A stretch of 64,000 nucleotides of DNA from Nocardioides immobilis (lineage in GTDB: Bacteria; Actinomycetota; Actinomycetes; Propionibacteriales; Nocardioidaceae). Below the pieces are notes generated by a model. The model had not been told where the DNA came from. It saw nothing but the letters and a program-made list of their open reading frames with translations, and made no database searches. The DNA lies in NCBI RefSeq assembly GCF_003515065.1, contig NZ_QXGH01000042.1, forward strand, positions 1-64,000, read 5' to 3'. This document shows positions 61,567-64,000 of the stretch, one piece after another. Within the stretch, counting starts at the first letter, position 1. Each line of letters opens with the position of its first letter. Made by a program: the position numbers and the translations under genes.

Positions 61567-62001
61567 CTAGATGGGGTGCCACTGGAGCAGTTGCACCGGG
61601 GCCTGGCCCTCCCGCTCGATCGGGGTGGTCCATCCTGCCACCACCCGCTGCCCGATCTCCGCTCTGTTCTCGATGCCGCCTACCAGGTTGCCGATCACGC
61701 GCACCCCGGGTGGCTGATCCAGCTCCACGATCACGACGTTGTAGGGAACTGCATCGGCCAGGGCAGAGTGGGTCGGGTGGTGGACGATGGTATAGCTGCA
61801 CACCGTTCCTGAGCTCTGCCCCGCAATGTAGTCGAACGCGAATCCCCCGCAGGTGCAGCACAGTTCGAGGGGCGGATGCTGTACGGAGCCGCAGGCCTGA
61901 CATGTCTGGATCCGTATCTCGCCGCTGGTGAAGAACGCGCGATTGACGTCGTTGACCTCGGGCACCGGGAGGGCGTCGGGCAAGTAGCGCTGCGACTTCA
62001 T
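61567..62001 (-). CDS. DUF35/OB-fold protein with zinc ribbon (ChsH2-like partner)
   Basis: A 144-residue protein with a rubredoxin-like zinc ribbon at residues 34-51 (CQACGSVQHPPLELCCTCGG) and a C-terminal OB-fold (YTIVHHPTHSALADAVPYNV, VIVELDQPPGVRVIGNLVGG). Such proteins bind acyl-CoA hydratases or thiolase-like lyases and are needed for their activity. ATG 62001 overlaps the stop of the thiolase-like gene by four bases (ATGA), so the two are coupled and probably form a complex. Confidence 0.85.
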   Translation of the reverse strand: MKSQRYLPDALPVPEVNDVNRAFFTSGEIRIQTCQACGSVQHPPLELCCTCGGFAFDYIAGQSSGTVCSYTIVHHPTHSALADAVPYNVVIVELDQPPGVRVIGNLVGGIENRAEIGQRVVAGWTTPIEREGQAPVQLLQWHPI

Positions 62002-63167
62002 GGGCGTGACCTAGAGAAGAGAACGGTGGAGCCCGGTGGCGTGCCGGGGCCAGCGACGGACAGGCTGAGCTCGACGTGGGGCACCTGGTTGACCGATTCG
62101 TTGCGGACTTGGCGCACGGCTTCGTTCACCAACTGCAACCCGTGGATGTAGGCCTCTGCCAGATTGCCTCCGCTGGTGTTGATCGGCAGTCCGCCGTCGG
62201 GGGCTCGCAGGCGACCGTCGGCGAGGAAGTCGTTGAGTTCGCCCGGTTCGCAGAACCCAAGGTCAGCGATCGCCATCATCGTCGTGCCGGTGAAGTTCTC
62301 GTAGAACTGGGCGACGTCGATGTCTGTGGGCCGAACTCCCGCCCGCTGCCACAGCTCTTCCCCGACCGGCCGGTAGCGGCCACTGGGGAACGCGCCATCG
62401 TTGAACCCCCAGAGCCCGCCGTCGGGAACCATGCCGTTGGCGCTGGCCTGAATGAAGGCAGGATGCTGGGGTGCGTCTGCGGCGCGCTCACTCGACGTGA
62501 CCACCATTGCGCACGCCCCGTCGCTCTCCTGGCAGCAGTCGTAGAGGTGGAAGGGCTCGGCGATCCACCGCGATGCGTGGTATTGCTCGCGGGTCAATGG
62601 TTTGCCGTACATGATTGCGCGCGGGTTGTTCTGGGCGTGTGCATACGAGGCCAGCGCGATCTCTGCCAGCGCATCCTGGCGCACGCCGTGATCATGCATG
62701 TACTTGGTCGACAGTACGGCGTTGAATGCTGCAGGTGCGCCCAGGCCGAATGGCGTGCGGTAGGCGTTCTCGTCGCTGACCACTTCCTCGTCGAGGGACC
62801 GCCCGTAGCGCTTTTCTCCCTGGTTCAGGGACCGGTAGACGACCACGTTATTGGCGTATCCCGCCGTCACGGCCGCATCGGCAAGACCGACCGCGGCGGC
62901 GCTCAGGTTGCCGCCGCCGCTCGTCGGGTTGGCCGCGAACCGGAGGTTCCCAAATCCCAGCCAGGAGGCAAGGTTGGCCGACCGGAGCGACGTGTCCAGC
63001 GGGGTGTGCCAAGTGACCAGGCCGTCGATATCCGCCATCACCAACCCCGCGTCGGCAACTGCAGCGCGTATCGCCGTCGCGGCGAGCTGCAGTGCAGAGT
63101 GCGGCGACCGGCCGGGCCGGTAGTAAGTGGACTCCCCCAGGCCCACCACGGCTGCGCGACCGTGCAT
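61998..63167 (-). CDS. thiolase-superfamily lipid-transfer/Ltp2-like protein
   Basis: A 389-residue thiolase-fold protein: AAVVGLGESTYYRPGRSPHS, AIRAAVADAGLVMADIDGLV, ADAAVTAGYANNVVVYRSLN, FAVV-type PFGLGAPAAFNAVLSTKYMH, PFHLYDCCQESDGACAMVVT and a late GLQLVNEAVRQVRNESVNQV. The nucleophilic Cys of true thiolases is not in its normal place (NPTSGGG), as in Ltp2-type retro-aldolases that cleave steroid side chains. Paired with DUF35. ATG 63167; GAGGGA lies about 11 bases upstream. The amidohydrolase stop is 19 bases upstream. Confidence 0.85.
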   Translation of the reverse strand: MHGRAAVVGLGESTYYRPGRSPHSALQLAATAIRAAVADAGLVMADIDGLVTWHTPLDTSLRSANLASWLGFGNLRFAANPTSGGGNLSAAAVGLADAAVTAGYANNVVVYRSLNQGEKRYGRSLDEEVVSDENAYRTPFGLGAPAAFNAVLSTKYMHDHGVRQDALAEIALASYAHAQNNPRAIMYGKPLTREQYHASRWIAEPFHLYDCCQESDGACAMVVTSSERAADAPQHPAFIQASANGMVPDGGLWGFNDGAFPSGRYRPVGEELWQRAGVRPTDIDVAQFYENFTGTTMMAIADLGFCEPGELNDFLADGRLRAPDGGLPINTSGGNLAEAYIHGLQLVNEAVRQVRNESVNQVPHVELSLSVAGPGTPPGSTVLFSRSRP

Positions 63168-63186
63168 TTCTTGCGCGATCCCTCGC

Positions 63187-64000
63187 TCAGAAGGGCAGGT
63201 TGTAGAGCTTGATGGAGTTCTCGCTCATCACCTTGCGCGTGACGTCGGGGCCCCAGGACTCAAGAACCTTGATGCCGTGCTCGACCGCGGACGGGTACAG
63301 GCAGGTCGGATGCGGGTAGTCGGTCTCGAAAAGCACATTGTCGAACCCGATCCGGTCCAGTAGCCGGCTCGGGGCAGTCTCTTCGAACCAGAAGCAGGAG
63401 TACATGTGGTCACGGAACTTTTGGGTGGGACTCTTACCCAGGTGCTCCTCGTTACCGGCCTCGAGCATCTGGTACTCCAGCCGCTCCAAGACGTAGGGAA
63501 TCCAGCCGATGCCGCTCTCGACCGAGACCCACCGGATGTCGGGATAGCGGTCGAACAGGTCCGCGGTCAGTAGGTTGGCCAGGATCTTGGCATTGTGCAG
63601 CTCGATCATCGTTGCGCCCACCAGGGACCGACGCCACTGGCTTTGGCCGTCCCATGCGCTCTTGAAGTAGGCCTCCATGCCGAACTCGGAGGCACCGACG
63701 TGGAAGTTGACGACCAGGCCCGTGTCGGTGAGGGTCTCCCACAGTGGGTTCCAGTGCGGGTCAAGCAGTGACGGCAGACCGCCGGCGTGCGGCTCGCTGC
63801 ACATCGTGATTCCGCGGATGCCCAGCGCCGCACAGCGCTCGACCTCGGCGATCGCGGCGTCGAGGTCCCAGAACGGCAGCAGGGCCATCCCGAACAGTCG
63901 CAGGCCGGACTCCTCCTGCATCTCGCTCATTGCGGTGTTGTACGTCTCCGCGATTAGGCGGGCGAGGCTCGGGTCGGGGATCTTCGCCAGCTTGTTGGCG
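63187..64000 (-). CDS. amidohydrolase-2 family hydrolase/decarboxylase, 5' end beyond window
   Basis: At least 271 residues; the open frame continues upstream (ANKLAKIPDPSLARLIAETY) to the right window edge, so its start lies outside. Amidohydrolase-2/ACMSD-like TIM barrel: VERCAALGIRGITMCSEPHA, VVNFHVGASEFGM with a metal His, VSVESGIGWIPYVLERLEYQ, NVLFETDYPHPTCLYPSAV with the Asp metal ligand. Members decarboxylate aromatic acids or open rings. It heads the minus-strand operon with the Ltp2-like and DUF35 genes. Substrate unknown. Confidence 0.82.
   Translation of the reverse strand, partial: ANKLAKIPDPSLARLIAETYNTAMSEMQEESGLRLFGMALLPFWDLDAAIAEVERCAALGIRGITMCSEPHAGGLPSLLDPHWNPLWETLTDTGLVVNFHVGASEFGMEAYFKSAWDGQSQWRRSLVGATMIELHNAKILANLLTADLFDRYPDIRWVSVESGIGWIPYVLERLEYQMLEAGNEEHLGKSPTQKFRDHMYSCFWFEETAPSRLLDRIGFDNVLFETDYPHPTCLYPSAVEHGIKVLESWGPDVTRKVMSENSIKLYNLPF

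Noticed and set aside
62076..63212. 378-codon plus-strand open frame
   Set aside because: Antisense shadow of the Ltp2-like gene.

Overview
The window is high-GC, densely coded DNA with GTG and TTG starts and GGAGG-type ribosome sites. Its gene content (a 3-ketosteroid 9-alpha-hydroxylase oxygenase, hsa-type seco-steroid genes, large ATPase-LuxR regulators, IS21/IS256/ISL3 debris) points to an actinomycete, perhaps a Pseudonocardia- or Nocardia-like soil organism. The genus is a guess.

Layout. (1) 1-2000: insertion-sequence debris (IS3 edge, IS21 helper gene, broken IS256). (2) 2006-8343, minus: a glycolipid or galactoside set with a secreted esterase, a secreted GH59 galactosylceramidase and an aldose-epimerase-like protein. 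(3) 8832-14332, plus: an FAD/Fe-S oxidase, a short-chain dehydrogenase, an FAH-family hydrolase and an SMP-30 lactonase, resembling a non-phosphorylative deoxysugar-acid pathway that ends in pyruvate and lactate. (4) 14400-28770: an IS-rich stretch with a tRNA-Arg 3' half (a possible integration scar), two paralogous NB-ARC/LuxR regulators around a KstD-like flavoprotein, an IclR regulator and an IS21 element with both ends. (5) 28771-40970: two paralogous alpha/beta hydrolases, a broken enoyl-CoA hydratase/ferredoxin-reductase remnant, an SDR, a branched-chain-type ABC importer whose second permease and both ATPases are one polypeptide, and an aldehyde dehydrogenase. (6) 40971-43019: decayed DNA. 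(7) 43020-54180: the steroid A/B-ring degradation region (hsaC, hsaD, hsaA, a small Cys protein, kshA, kstD, hsaB, TetR and IclR regulators, an SDR-like protein). (8) 54231-64000: an MFS pump with a C-terminal beta-domain tail, a double-domain CaiB/BaiF CoA-transferase, a SnoaL-like protein, a PadR regulator, and a DUF35/Ltp2-like thiolase/amidohydrolase operon cut by the window edge.

How the genes work together. KstD and KshA would open ring B of a 3-ketosteroid. HsaA with HsaB would hydroxylate the seco-steroid phenol, HsaC would cleave the catechol and HsaD would hydrolyse the cleavage product. The CoA-transferase, Ltp2/DUF35 pair and SnoaL-like protein are typical of side-chain or polycyclic acid breakdown. 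The only ferredoxin-reductase gene seen that could serve KshA is broken, so a reductase is probably encoded elsewhere.

The most noteworthy sequence-level signals are a 15-base palindrome of the GAGACTAnTAGTCTC type near three promoters in the right part, a second palindrome just upstream of hsaA, the LivM-LivG-LivF fusion, a bacterial GH59 enzyme, and a hydrolase paralog whose nucleophile Ser is replaced by Ala. Frameshifts are common in the accessory genes but absent from the core steroid genes. Some could be sequencing errors.
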